Position numbers and translations under genes: made by a program
Shown here: positions 49,010 to 60,260 of the stretch, in pieces
Numbering within the stretch: the first letter of the stretch is position 1
Layout of the letters: each line of letters opens with the position of its first letter
Assembly (NCBI GenBank): GCA_030141605.1
Contig: JAQGDQ010000512.1
Coordinates: 88,098 to 152,097, forward strand
Source of the DNA: Tubiluchus corallicola
Taxonomy: Eukaryota > Priapulida > Priapulimorpha > Priapulimorphida > Tubiluchidae
Direction of reading: 5' to 3'
Length of the DNA: 64,000 nt
Notes under the pieces: model-generated
Seen by the model: only the letters and a program-made list of their open reading frames with translations
Told to the model about the DNA's origin: nothing
Databases searched by the model: none

Positions 49010-49355
49010 GGGGGTGAGCATTCTCTACCAGAAAGCGAATTCGAATCGAACCGAATTTGTGACTTTCGAATTCGAATCGAACCGAATTTCGGTGTTTCGA
49101 ATTCGAACCGAATTTGAATTGAGATCGAACGATTTTCGAACCGCCAGCAAAAATGAGTCTTTCAAAGATCATGCATATTACTCGATTTTGTTCTGCAATA
49201 AAACGACTAGTAATTTCTTTAAAATTGTGTGCAGAAATCACAGCTAAATTATGCTAGTTGCATGATGTTTCGATCGTTTTAGTGATAAAGAACATGTGTG
49301 ACTGAAGTGCTGAATTATTCGAATCTATAGTTCAAACTGAAAAAGCTCACCCCTA
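49010..49355 (-). mobile_element. TTCGAA-rich hAT MITE, copy 4
   Basis: Reverse orientation: TGGGGGTGAGCATTCTCTACC at the left, AGCTCACCCCTA at the right, perfect 8-bp duplication gcaaatac (49002-49009 and 49356-49363). Shorter than the others because the right subterminal block is reduced. Confidence 0.93.
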
Positions 49356-49544
49356 GCAAATACTCGAGCAAACTTGTGTAGTGTGGCCTCTAGCTGCTAC
49401 ACTTTGTTGTGAGGGTTGCCTCACTTTGCAGTCTTTCATGTACAGCTTCTAACGGGTTTTCACTATTGTTACAATTACTGAAAATTAAGCACATCTGTGA
49501 GCTCTATTGAGCTTTTTAGCGTGCTCAAAAAAACACATTTATAT

Positions 49545-49762
49545 ACAAAGCATTTTGAACTGTATAAGGTTGGTAGACCCCAAATTTGCCTTAATTTTTT
49601 GCTAATTTACTTTTGATACTCAAAAAAAACAAAATTTTTGGGCATAATTTACATTTTTATACAGAGCATTTTGAATTGTATAAGTTCGGTAGACCCCAAA
49701 TTTGCCTTAATGTTTTGATAATTTACTTTTGATACTCAAAAAAATAAAAATTTCTGGGCATA
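49545..49762. repeat. Two tandem units of about 120 bp
   Basis: The segment 'gcattttgaactgtataagg ... gtagaccccaaatttgcctt ... cttttgatactcaaaaaa ... gggcata' occurs twice in direct order with about 90% identity. Confidence 0.85.
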
Positions 49763-50807
49763 GTTTGCCCTCTTGACTGTCAGGGCCAAGATGATACCTG
49801 GGCTTTCTACTTTCCTCACCAATTTCTACATTAAATGGCTGGCAGGCCTGCATTTGAGAATACTTTAGCAATTCAAAACGTCCTGTTTTAAATATAAACT
49901 GCAAATCTATTGACTTAAAAGCTACGGTTACAGATAAAATCTATGTTGCAACTTTTCAGTTCATTTCCTATAGCTGTTAACTAGCTACAAAGTTCGCTTG
50001 TAGAAATTTTGGCCTAGTTTTACTGACTGATGATTTACAACTGCCGTTTACGCTGTTTGCTTTTCTGTTGATCTGCTAGCATTTCTTAAACGCAAAAATA
50101 GTAGCCTCTAAACAGGTAAAACAAGTTACGTTTACGCATGTTATCCAAAGTTGTCGTAAATCTGTCGACACCGACCTTAATTTGATTTGATCACCGATCA
50201 CGCGACCAGGCGCATACAATGAAACTTATTAAACACTTGTATCATTGATACGCGCGTGGATGTCATAGATATCAATTTATAATGCAGGCGCCTAATGGCA
50301 GTTTAACGGTTCATGGTAAAATGAAATAATTTTTCGCTTGATGGATCGACTCAGCACTTGAACAGGAAGTGATGCGAGTAATCGCTCATACCAGCACGTA
50401 AGCGAGAGATCTTATATTGGATAGCGTGACCGGGTCAAGTAGTGAGCTTTGAGCATACCAGATAGTATAGGAAATTGATTTTTTTTTTGTAATTTTAACT
50501 GCGCGGGAAGTGAGTCTAAAGTGACGACAGGAAAACATGTTTTTAAAATAAATATAATTTATAATTCTCTTTTGGTGAGCGCGTAGTATTGCTGATATTT
50601 TATGCTCTCGTGTGTGTCTGAAAATGCAGAAAGGTAAATAGTTTATTTGTATCGTTGTTTTTTGAATCAACTCACTGATGCTATGATAGTGTAGTTATTC
50701 AAGAAGTAATGCAAACAGATTAGAGCGTCGTAAAGAAACACTAATCTAATCTTACACATTTTCATTTTTTCGTGTAAGATTCTTATAATTATAGCCTACA
50801 CGGAATG
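49763..50807. other. Intergenic, nothing recognised
   Basis: About 1 kb without a recognisable gene or repeat. Confidence 0.4.
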
Positions 50808-51150
50808 TGGGTAAAATGGCACAGGTAAAAGTAGCACGGGAAAAAGTGGCGCAGGAAAGAATGGCACAAATGAAAAAGTAACAGCATTCTAGTTTTATTA
50901 TAGATATCAACTGCATCAAAATAATGTGCCATTTTTTTCCTACTTTTCCATTTGTACCATTTTTTCTTGTGCCATTTTTCCTGTACCATCTTTTCTTGTG
51001 CCATTTTACCCGTGCTATTTTTGCCGTGCCATTTTTCCTGTACCATCTTTTGTTGTGCCATTTGTCCATGCCATATTTTCCTGTGAGCTTCATTTTTACC
51101 TGTGCCGTATTTTCTTGTGCCTATTTTACCTACTTTTCCATTTATGCCAT
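50808..51150. repeat. Degenerate short repeats in inverted arrangement
   Basis: Left part (50810-50880) repeats 'aatggcacaggtaaaa / gcacgggaaaaagtgg'; right part (50925-51145) repeats the complement 'tgccatttttcctgtaccat / cttttcttgtgcc' with a period of about 17-18 bp. The whole is a loose palindrome around 50900 and gives false ORFs on both strands. Confidence 0.75.
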
Positions 51151-52036
51151 TTTTCGAAATTCAAACTAAACTGACTAGCAAACTTAAATCAAAGCAAAAC
51201 GGTGCAAGAATATTAGAAACTGTAGGCACGTTTTACCAACTCCTGTGCACAAAGTCACGTGACCTGTTTCAATTTTATCCTGTTATGTTGTAAAGTTTAC
51301 AAACTGGTCTTGCTACTTTTCCACGAAACAAGTTTGCAATATGACTTGTTTGTCAGCGTATTGATAGAATGATAAAGAAATTTGGCATACCATGGGTAAA
51401 AGGTTGTAAAAATAAAGCATATTTATACTTACGTTCGCACAGAGCTTGCATTAGCAATAACCCTGTATAAAACTTGTAAATTTAAACTCCCGCATTCCTA
51501 TGCCCGTTAGGTGCAGCCATGTTAGAATGTCAAAAGGTAAGGCGTTGGCGGTAAGTGTTGGTTATGTTGACGGTAAGTCGTTTGAAACAAGTCAAATAAT
51601 TGTTTCAATGTAATCAAAGCCATCGTAGCGCAACTTTTGCTTACCAAGCAAAAGTTTAGATGACTTTATGTGATCGATAACACAATAAAATATTTTCTGG
51701 TGCAACTTAAAACTTATATTGTCGGTTGAATATATTTCAAATTTCCTCTACGAATAGAGTTGTTGAAATTTGTAACTCTTTGGCACAAGAAATGGTAGAT
51801 TTCAAGTCTGTAAAAGCGTTTGATTCAAACTAAAAAAAATTAAAATGAACTATTGCAAATTTAGTGGGAACTGATAATTTTGAGGCGCCTGTAAGAGCTT
51901 TTAGCCTTCTCCATTCAACAATCTGTTAATATATACACGTACCAGTTTGAAGACATGTGCAACTCAAAAAGAAAATTCTTGATAATATAAAATGTTTGTA
52001 CAACGTGGGAAAACGTCACTGACTCAGCATTCTAGT

Positions 52037-52422
52037 CAGTGGCGGATTATGATTTTATGGGCCTTAGGCTTGAGCTTGGAACGGGCCTTTTAAATGTTGC
52101 TACACTGCCGAGCTGACGTGTTTTTGTGGAGGTCTCGTCGTTTGTAAGTTTGTTTAATTTTGTGAATTTTTGCCCACCGATTGTGATAAAAATTATATCT
52201 TCGTGATCCTTGAGTTGTGGACTAGGACTATATAAACACGATTACAGCTTGGTGAATTTCTGGGTTAGATGTCAACTAAAATAAGCCAATCAGAAACTCG
52301 GGTCCCTTGCTCTTTTGTCAATTCATTATTTTTTTTACAAAAAAAATTTTTTTCGTTTTATTTTGCTGGGCCCTTTTTGATCCCGGGCCTTAGGCTTCAG
52401 CCTATAGGGTTATCCGCTACAG
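52037..52422. mobile_element. hAT-like MITE, CAGTGGCGGAT family, copy 1
   Basis: Ends CAGTGGCGGATTATG / ATCCGCTACAG with a perfect 8-bp duplication attctagt (52029-52036 and 52423-52430). The interior includes 'tttatgggccttaggcttga' near the left and 'gggccttaggcttcagccta' near the right, i.e. inverted-like subterminal words. Copy 2 is at 57595-57995. Confidence 0.92.
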
Positions 52423-52525
52423 ATTCTAGTGTATTATACTGTATTTATTCCTTCAACACAAAAATACAATTACAGTAAAAACTGCACAAAAACAAAATCG
52501 TAATTACGATAATATTTTGTACGCA

Positions 52526-52565
52526 CACACACACACACACATACACACACACACGCACACACGTG
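52526..52565. repeat. CA microsatellite
   Basis: (AC)n of about 40 bp with T and G interruptions, 180 bp upstream of the IPPK-B coding start. Confidence 0.95.
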
Positions 52566-52743
52566 TATATATGTGTAATTGTATTTTCTTTTGCAGTTAC
52601 ATACGTCTTTCAAACTGGTAAGTGCAACCCTGGGTAACGTAATTTTGCATGGAAAGGTCCAGTCTACGTTGAAATTACCTTTGCATCTCCTTGAAGCACT
52701 AGTCACAAATGTTTTTCAATTTGTTATAGAAACACTTGGAATA

Positions 52744-55439
52744 ATGACGTGGAACGTTCACGAATGGTACTACCGCGGAGAGGGCAGCACGAACATCGTC
52801 TTTGCACACAAGACTGACCACATCGTTCTGCGCTTGGCTAAATGCCCCGTTTCTGCCTATGATTGCATTTTTGCTCGCTCAACTAATCCGGCATCAAAAC
52901 AGGAACCCTCGGAACCGCCTTCTGATGTCGCCAATATTAGTATCTGTGATGTTGGATTGAATAGCGAAGTCGCCATCGATAATTCTCTCTGTTGTTTATT
53001 CAATAATGATGAAAACCAGTTCGATTACGAAGTTACGAAAAATTTAGAAGATATCAAAACGTGTCTTTACTTTGCGAAACACGTCATGTGTCCAATTTTG
53101 GGTCCTCGGTATGTGGACGCTGGGAGGTTGGCCCGTGTTCCCAAACAGTTCGTCTGCCACATAGGTGAGCTTGCCAAGTCCGTTCGACCGAGCAGCAGAC
53201 AACACAAAACGGTGGTTCCTGCGGATCAAATTGGCGTGGTCATGCCGGACTTTTGCCACATTTCGCCCCAAAGTGTTGGAACTTCCATCTCTGGAGACCA
53301 GCTGTCGACTACGGTCTGTGTTGAAATCAAACCCAAGCAGGGTTTCATTGAATCAAAATTTTTTGCGAAACAACAGTCAACCGCCTGCCGGTTCTGCATG
53401 TTCCAACACGTGAAACTGAAAAAAGGTGCAATTTCCGCTCTGTCGTCTTACTGTCCTCTGGATTTCTTCTCCGGAAGCTACGGGCGAACGAAGCTCGCGC
53501 TGACTTCTTTGTTTGCGAATCCCCAAAACAATCTGCGAATATTCGCTAACGGTAAAAAGGTTTTCGGATCATCGTCAAACCCCGATATAGAAAAATTTGA
53601 GTTTTTCCTGATGAAAACTCTATTCCCCGAGTCTACGGTGTCCCTTAAATCCAGTTCAAGTCCACTAGACAGACTGAGTGATTTAATAATCAAAGTGCTA
53701 TGGTGCAGCTTTTTCACTTCCAACGCTGACTGTGATCAGATTGTAAGCATAGATCTCATAAATAAACAACCGTCCATGTTGCCTAAGGGCTGTGTGCTAG
53801 AAAGAATCCTCAAAGTTCAGAAACTAGGCGATTTAGATTTTGCCGTGTTGCTGCAACAGTACGAATCGTTGAAACTACTTAACAGGTAAGTGAATTACTA
53901 GTTATTAAATAACCTCCTTGCACCATACTAACGATTATTGATAACCTACATAACGCTCAGGTATGTAGTTAATTTTAAAGAAGTGATTGTGTTGTGCAGA
54001 TCTGGAATATTCTATAGTATAGTAGAACAATCTTGTAGAATTTTCCAGAACTTTCTATTTCTAGATTGTTTCTTTGCACTGATATACAGTCAACCCTCGT
54101 TAAACCGGACTAATTGGGGGGGGGGGGGGGTGTCCGGTTTAGCCGATTGTCCGATTTATCCGATATGCCTATATATGGTCTATATTTTACAGGAATAATC
54201 ACCTTAATAAGGTCTACATACATTGCACTATATACTATACTGTATATTACTTTAAAATAGTTAACCTGTGAGGATAAAGAAATTATTGTACAGTTGGTAG
54301 GCCGTGTTGTGTTTAACGCTCCGGCTCGGACGGAAATCGGTCAGTTTCCTTTACCACGGATGACGTCCGTCTTTTCCGATATCCGGGCTAACGGGGTCCG
54401 GTTTAACGAGGGTCGACTGTATAAGGCGGAGCTGGCCGCTGATGTTTATTCTCTCACATTTTCTTGTATCCCCTCGTATTCTCAGATGCGCTTTCACGTT
54501 TCCAGATTTTCACATTTACTGTAAACATTTCGCGTTCCTTCATACTTTTGTGTTGTATAATTGTCGCATAATAAAGTAGTTTAATTTGACGACGTGTTTT
54601 CTGGTTTTCTCTACGAGCCTTCCGAGAGAAACAAAACACAACAGATTGTCTGCAAAGTGGTCATTGAACAGCGTACAGTCTTATCAAGACTGCTAGTGAA
54701 CTATTTGTTTGAAATGGAATTTTCAACCTTGTTATAAAATAGGCAAAATACGTATAAAAAAAGTGTATTTCTTTAAACAAATTTCTCGTTCGACCAGAAA
54801 ACCTAGTATTGTGACGGCAACTGCAGCCGTGTTCTCGATGGCAGTACACTAAACGGTTGAAGCTAAGACACGTTGCTCTGGTACACCTAACCTTTGACCT
54901 ACAGCAGCAACTGTGCACACAACAAAACTATGAAAATGCAACTTCTGTTAGAAAGTGTGTAATTTCTGTTTTCAAAAGTTCTTTTGTTCTTCAGAAATCC
55001 CTGCCATGTTTCGGGGGATTACAGATCACTGTGCTGGCAGTCACTGGTGCATTCTGGGATGTCTGATTCCACTGACCACTCGCGCATTCCGAAGGCATCC
55101 TGTTCGCCTTGCAGCCCGGAGACAACTTGTGACAAATTGAAGCGATATCTTGTCGCCAAAACTGCGATGAACTGCCAGATCATGGTTTCCTTTCAACCCG
55201 TGAACGACTACAATAATCGATCGTCTCTCAATAACCTTAGCGCAGAACATAAGGAGGGCAGTCGTGTCGTGAGAGATAACTGTGATAAACCATTTCACTT
55301 TTCCGTAAAAATCATAGATCTCGATCCAAAAGATTGTGATAAGATGGAGTATTATTGTAAGCAGGAAGCGGAAATGTTAACCGTTTATGCTGCTGCTTGC
55401 AAAAGTAAAGATTTTATAAGAAAGTACTGCACCTCATAA
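52744..55439 (+). CDS. IPPK: Inositol-pentakisphosphate 2-kinase paralogue, copy B, with D440N
   Basis: Tandem duplicate of copy A. Exons 52744-53885 and 54995-55439 have exactly the same lengths (1142 and 445 nt, 528 aa) and intron phase. WYYRGEGSTNIVFAH, IVLRLAKCP, CVEIKPKQGF, CRFCMFQHVKLKKG and PQNNLRIFANG are kept. In the C-terminal lobe, however, the family motif DCxIM reads MNCQIMVSF: codon GAC of copy A is AAC here (residue 440). That Asp is invariant in the IPPK sequences I know and, as I recall from the plant enzyme structure, is an active-site residue. The region 100-140 is also the most divergent between copies. The frame is open throughout and AATAAA is at 55516, so it looks like a constrained gene, not a pseudogene. 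The intron holds a solo LTR with a nested pogo MITE. An in-frame extension upstream of the ATG is judged to be intron. Confidence 0.93.
53990..54643 (+). mobile_element. Solo LTR, heat-shock family, copy 3, split by a pogo MITE
   Basis: Starts TGTTGTGCAGATC and ends CACAACA, flanked by perfect gattg (53985-53989 and 54644-54648). The right 220 bp match copies 1 and 2, including AATAAA. A pogo MITE (54087-54419) sits between 'gata-ta' and 'ta-aggcgg', i.e. at the TATA box position of copy 1. The HSE region is degenerate here (tagaattttccagaactttc). It is in the IPPK-B intron. Confidence 0.83.
54087..54419. mobile_element. pogo/Tigger-like MITE, GTTAAAC-type, copy 2
   Basis: Ends CAGTCAACCCTCGTTAAACC and GGTTTAACGAGGGTCGACTG between TA dinucleotides (54085-54086, 54420-54421). 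A run of about 15 G at 54115-54130 interrupts the left subterminal region. Nested in the LTR at 53990-54643. Confidence 0.92.
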
Positions 55440-55689
55440 CTTGTTGATGCTTTTTAATGAATATTATTCACGTGGTAATATTATTTTGTTAATTTTTTTA
55501 CCATTTGAGATCATTAATAAAATTTTTGATAATCAATTGTATTTTGTAAGTTTATAAAGTGGTCTGTATAGGCGCTGCTAGAAACATTTAAAAACTGAAG
55601 AATTCGTGGGTGATAATCTTACAAAACAGCATTACAACTTTGCCTGTTCACTGCTTCATAAATCGAGAGTCTAATAAACCAACAGCGTA

Positions 55690-56425
55690 TCAAAACATTT
55701 CTTCGTTACTGTGCAGTGGCGCCATCTGTTGCCAGAAAACTAAAACTAAACGACAGGGTTTTCCAAAAACTTCTAATCGTAATCAGTGTGCTTCCTTATT
55801 GATTTATAAATTGTCAGCAGATCTGTTTGCTCGTCGTAACATTTCTTTGTCACTGTGCAGTGGCGCCATCTGTTGCCAGAAAACTAAAACTAAACGACAG
55901 GGTTTTCCAAAAACTTCTAATCGCAATCAGTGTGCTTCCTTATTGATTTATAAATTGTCGGCAGATCTGTTTGCTCGTCGTAACATTTCTTCGTCGCTGT
56001 GCAGTGGCGCCATCTGTTGCCAGAAAACTAAAACTACGTGATTGGGTTTTCCAAAAACTTCTAATCGCAATCAGTGTGCTTTTTTATTTATTTATAAATT
56101 GTCAGCAGATCTGTTTGCTCGTCGTAACATTTCTTCGTCGCTGTGCAGTGGCGTCATCTGTTGCCAGAAAACTAAAACTAAACGACAGGGTTTTCCAAAA
56201 ACTTCTAATCGCAATCAGTGTCCTTTTTATTGATTTATAAATTGTCAGCAGATCTATTTGCTCGTCGTAACATTTCTTCGTCACTGTGCAGTGGCGCCAT
56301 CTGTTGCCAGACTACTAAAACTAAACGACAGGGTTTTCCAAAAACTTCTAATCGCAATCAGTGTGCTTCCTTATTGATTTATAAATTGTCAGTAGATCTG
56401 TTTGCTCGTCGTAACTTTTATCCAG
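55690..56425 (+). repeat. 144-bp tandem repeat, five units, 3' of IPPK-B
   Basis: Units carry 'ctgtgcagtggcgccatctg', 'aacgacagggttttccaaaa' and 'gtcagcagatctgtttgctc'. Equivalent bases are spaced 144 bp (55711, 55855, 55999 and so on). 144 is a multiple of three, which explains open frames. Every unit except the fourth has CAACAGATGGCGCCACTG on the minus strand. Confidence 0.93.
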
Positions 56426-56949
56426 GGCAGCAGTAACTACCCTCTTCGCAAATTCTATCGTTGTCGAAATTTAAAGATATTAAAATGTCTGTTTCGATTA
56501 CTGTAATTAAGCACAAACGTTGTCCATGCAGTTAAGACTTCATCACAAATAATCGTTCCAATAAATTCCCCCGGCGCCTCGCATAAAATTAATTAAGCAT
56601 TATTATGCGAATTTTCGAAATTAAATTCTCTCGAAACGATGCATCAAATTTCATTTTTCTCCTCAACTCTCATTTGTAATTTTGGAGAAAGTTCGCGAAC
56701 GCAATTTAATTCAGATTTCATGGCAGTTATTAATGAAATTATTCGAGTTTCGTATAAGTTATGAATGTGGGTAAGAACTGAGTTTAACTGTCCAAAAACC
56801 CGTGAACATATTCACAGTGAAACTTCAATTCTAAGTGTTGAATCGTTGCTTATAAATCCAGTTTTCCCCGGGCAGCTTTTCCATGGAATAATTGCAATTT
56901 AGCAGAAAACAAATTTCTTTGTAACAAGAGTTTCAGTTTTAAGAAAAAA
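56426..56949. other. Intergenic, nothing recognised
   Basis: About 520 bp of AT-rich sequence with no feature recognised. Confidence 0.4.
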
Positions 56950-57500
56950 TTTTCTTATTTATTTTTTTTTTATTTATTTATTAAATATATCCACAACGAT
57001 CATTACAGCATTGTACATAAAAGTATTTAATAACATATTTATTATTATGTACACAAGATGCCACACAATGACCTGTGGGGTACTCAAGAAGTAATTACTT
57101 GTTTAGAGCACCCAAAATGAATGTGGACTGAGTGTAGTAGAAAAGAGCAGTAAAGGAGTAGAAAGAGAGGTTAATAGAGAATAGAAAGAAGGAGAAAGAT
57201 GTGATGGTATCTGTATGAAGTAACGTGAACTATAGAAATGTAAAAAAAGCCTCTCAAAGCGATGGATTCCGACAGGGACAGCAGCGTAATCAATCAAATT
57301 GATTTATTCTGTATAATTAGGAAAGATTTCACTTTTAAGATTTCTTTTGAAGTTATTTATAGATATTTTTTATTCGTTGATGTTATTCCAAAGTCTAGGG
57401 TCAGTGTTAGCGATGAAGTGCCTTGCTACGTCACTCCTGCAATACTTAATACGAAATTCATTAAATCTTGTTGCGTAATGTCTCACGTTAATAGATAATG
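56950..57500 (-). mobile_element. 5'-truncated LINE, end of reverse transcriptase and 3' UTR
   Basis: On the minus strand 57500-57370 encodes VRHYATRFNEFRIKY, then RHFIANTDPRLWNNI, the typical C-terminal tail of LINE reverse transcriptases (compare ...NTR...LWNSLP in the LINE at 8.3 kb). About 350 bp of 3' UTR and an (AAAT)n tail at 56955-56985 follow. The rest of the element is missing. Confidence 0.68.
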
Positions 57501-57594
57501 GGTTTAAAAAATGTTATCAGATACTTCCTGTGATTAGCTGGTTGGTTACAACTATTTTTGCGAACCATCCATCCATCCGTCTGGTGCCTAAATC

Positions 57595-57995
57595 CAGTGG
57601 CGGATTATGATTTTATGGGCATTAGGCTTGAGCTTGGAACGGGCCTTTTAAATGTTGCTACACTGCTGAGCTGACGTGTTTTTGTGGAGCTCTCGTCGTT
57701 TGTAAGTTTGTTTAATTTTGCGAGTTTTTCCCCACCGATTGTGATAAAAATTATATCTTCTTGATCCTTGAGTTGTGGACTAGGACTATATAAACACGAT
57801 TACAGCTTGGTGAGTTTCTGGGTTAGATGTCAACTAAAATAAGCCAATCAAAAACTCTGAAACTCAGAAACTCGGGCCCCTTGCTCTTTTGTCAATTTAT
57901 TATTTTTTTTACAAAAAAAATTTTTTCGTTTTATTTTGCCGGGCCCCTTTTGATCCCGGGCCTTAGGCTTCAGCCTATAGGGTTATCCGCTACAG
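57595..57995. mobile_element. hAT-like MITE, CAGTGGCGGAT family, copy 2
   Basis: Same ends as 52037-52422, with a perfect 8-bp duplication cctaaatc (57587-57594 and 57996-58003). It differs from copy 1 by a 16-bp insertion ('actctgaaactcagaa') and few substitutions. Confidence 0.93.
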
Positions 57996-58320
57996 CCTAA
58001 ATCCCTTTTATATCAGAGCGAGTAGCAATGTATATTGTACTACTAGACTAATTTCTACTCAAAAACGCCTAAGGCGCACACATATGCTTGCTCCAATCCT
58101 ACAACAACGCAACTCAAATTTTGGTTTATAAATGTTATACCACCGTTACGCACAGCTAAATATATATTACTCTTTATCTTTTCAGCTTCAAAGTTATACA
58201 TTCACAATGCTTCTTCTTTTGGCCATTATGTCCTCCAGTAGGCAGACGGCATAAATTTTTCCCTCTCCAAATAACAGCCATCTCAATCATTCTTCATCAG
58301 TTACTCCTTGCCAAGGGACA

Positions 58321-58485
58321 TATACATAGATATAGACATAGACATAGACATAGACATAGACATAGACATAGACATAGACATAGACATAGACATAGACATA
58401 GACATAGACATAGACATAGACATAGACATAGACATAGACATAGACATAGACATAGACATAGACATAGACATAGACATTTTTATTT
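58321..58485. repeat. Hexanucleotide microsatellite (ATAGAC)n
   Basis: About 27 almost perfect copies of a 6-bp unit. It directly continues the 3' end of the LINE fragment to its right and gives false Asp-Ile and Tyr-Val ORFs. Confidence 0.97.
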
Positions 58486-58680
58486 ATCTCCTCATTCACA
58501 CCATGGTATACAAGGGACCTTGTTTCTCATTTGTGTGTAAAATTCACAACTTAATATTGTGTGTTCTGCAGTTTCAGTATCTTTACTACATTTACAAAGT
58601 CTTTTTTCTATGCGGTAATCTACTTTCCAAGCATACAAGGGATTTTCCAATACTTCTAACGACCTGTATTAATTAATATT
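58486..58680 (-). mobile_element. LINE fragment, C-terminal zinc-knuckle of ORF2
   Basis: On the minus strand the sequence encodes DYRIEKRLCKCSKDTETAEH then TILSCEFY, the C-x-C...ETxEHxLxxC pattern at the C-terminus of some LINE ORF2 proteins. A stop, 'gagataaataaaaatg' and the (TATGTC)n tail follow. This differs from the LINE at 8-12 kb, which lacks such a knuckle. Confidence 0.68.
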
Positions 58681-58779
58681 TCCATCATTGTACAGTCATT
58701 TTTTACCTTACCTATACGGCTATACCCTGCCCTTGCTAGCAAGCAATTTGTATAGGCATAACGAATGTATTTGTCAGAA

Positions 58780-59588
58780 TGTTGTGGAGATCGCTGGCGT
58801 CCATTAGAATTACATGGAACATTTTAGAATGTTCCGTTAGAATGATCGTCTGGAATGTTACCGTGTGGAATGTTCTGGAACAAAACTTCTAGAAGCTTCT
58901 CGGGAGCGCTAAGGCGAAGCAGGCCGCTGACAGACACACACAGATTCACACGGACGTACACTTACCCATTCTCTTGTATACTTGTATTTTCAGATACACT
59001 TAAACGTTTTCCAGATTTTCACGTTTACTGTAGGGGTGAGCATTCTCTACCGGAAAGCGAATTCGAATCGAACCGAATTTGTGACTTTCGAATTCGAACC
59101 GAACTTCAGTGTTTCGAATTCGAACCGAATTCGAATTGAGATCGAAAGATTTTCGAACAAGTTTTCGAACCACCAGCAAAAATTAGTCTTACAAAGATCA
59201 TGCATATCACTCGACTTTGTTCTGCAATAAAACGACCAGTTTAAAATTGTGTGCAGAAATTACAGCTAAATTATGTTAATTGCATGATGTTTCAATCGTT
59301 TTAGTGATAAAGAACATGTGTGATTGAAGTGCTGAATTATTCGAATCTCTAGTTTTGGATTCGAATCGAGTTCGAACTAAAAAAACTCGTTCGAATCGAA
59401 TTCGAGCATTCGAATTCGATTCGAACGTTCGAACTTGAACGTTCGGTGCTCACCCCTAGTTTACTGTAAACATTTCGCGTTCCTTCATACTTTTGTGTTG
59501 TAGAATTCTCGCTTAATAAACTAGTTTAATTTGATGAAGTGTTTTCTGGTTTTCTCTACGAGCCTTCCGAGAGAAACAAAACACAACA
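58780..59588 (+). mobile_element. Solo LTR, heat-shock family, copy 2, with nested MITE
   Basis: TGTTGTGGAGATCGC to CACAACA, flanked by perfect cagaa (58775-58779 and 59589-59593). Two consensus HSEs (58867-58881 and 58886-58900) are kept, but the TATA box seen in copy 1 is deleted (gcgctaaggcg). A TTCGAA MITE is inserted at 59031-59458. Confidence 0.9.
59031..59458 (-). mobile_element. TTCGAA-rich hAT MITE, copy 5, nested in an LTR
   Basis: TAGGGGTGAGCATTCTC at the left and TGCTCACCCCTA at the right, perfect 8-bp duplication gtttactg (59023-59030 and 59459-59466). The pre-insertion LTR sequence is exactly that of copy 1 at 34465. Confidence 0.95.
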
Positions 59589-59868
59589 CAGAAGGATAAA
59601 CATAATGGTTTAAAAGACAGCATATATATATATAGGTTCTCCACACACAACGTAGATAAAACAATAAAATTTATTCCTGAACAGATAATACAATAGAAAT
59701 CTGATCACACAACACCTGCACAAAGTTAGAGTTTTAACATGAATTTATGATAATCTGTATTTGTGTTGTGCAACAGTAAAAAGTAAACAGTAAATAATGC
59801 ACAATCCACATGCAATGAAATCTGGGCTTTTCTCAACGTCATCTGTGTGTATATATATATATATATAT

Positions 59869-60260
59869 TGTAACGGATCCGGATTCCAGCGTGGATCCGT
59901 CTCAGAATGTATACAGCAGCAATTTCGGATCCCACTTCTGACACCAGTGTAACGAATCCGGATCCGTCTTAGGATGTATAGAGCTGCATACAAGTTATGA
60001 AATACTTTACAGCAGACGAGAAAAGTAAAAAGAATACGAATGTAAAATAAACTTTAATGCATAAGCAGTAGCTCCATGACATGTGAACAGACTTTGGTAT
60101 AAAAATCAGCAAACCTACAGCATTCACCTTTACAGACAGAAAGGTCATCGTCAAATTACGGCGCGCATTCTGTTTTATACATGTACATTTGCATTACTGG
60201 GCTTCTCAACCATACCCACTACTAACATTATGGGGTTAGTCGAAACCCGTCTTCGTAACA
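59869..60260 (-). mobile_element. LTR / PBS / LTR-end mini-element
   Basis: On the minus strand 60260-59948 is a 313-bp LTR (TGTTACGAAG ... GGATTCGTTACA). It is followed after one base by TGGTGTCAGAAGTGGGATCC, a tRNA-Leu primer binding site, and then about 55 bp that again resemble the LTR 3' end (GAGACGGATCC ... GGATCCGTTACA). No gag-pol. The target lies in an AT microsatellite (59851-59868), which hides the duplication. It could be a much-deleted LTR element or a TRIM-like one. Confidence 0.68.

Noticed and set aside
52579-52743. N-terminal extension of IPPK-B
   Set aside because: The in-frame upstream stretch contains a splice acceptor (tttgttatag) shared with copy A, and copy A has no such extension.
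55610-56436. Cys-rich repeat protein in several frames
   Set aside because: It is the 144-bp tandem repeat downstream of IPPK-B; frames carry stops in some units and resemble no family.
58287-58676. Asp-Ile and Tyr-Val repeat proteins
   Set aside because: Translation of the (ATAGAC)n microsatellite.
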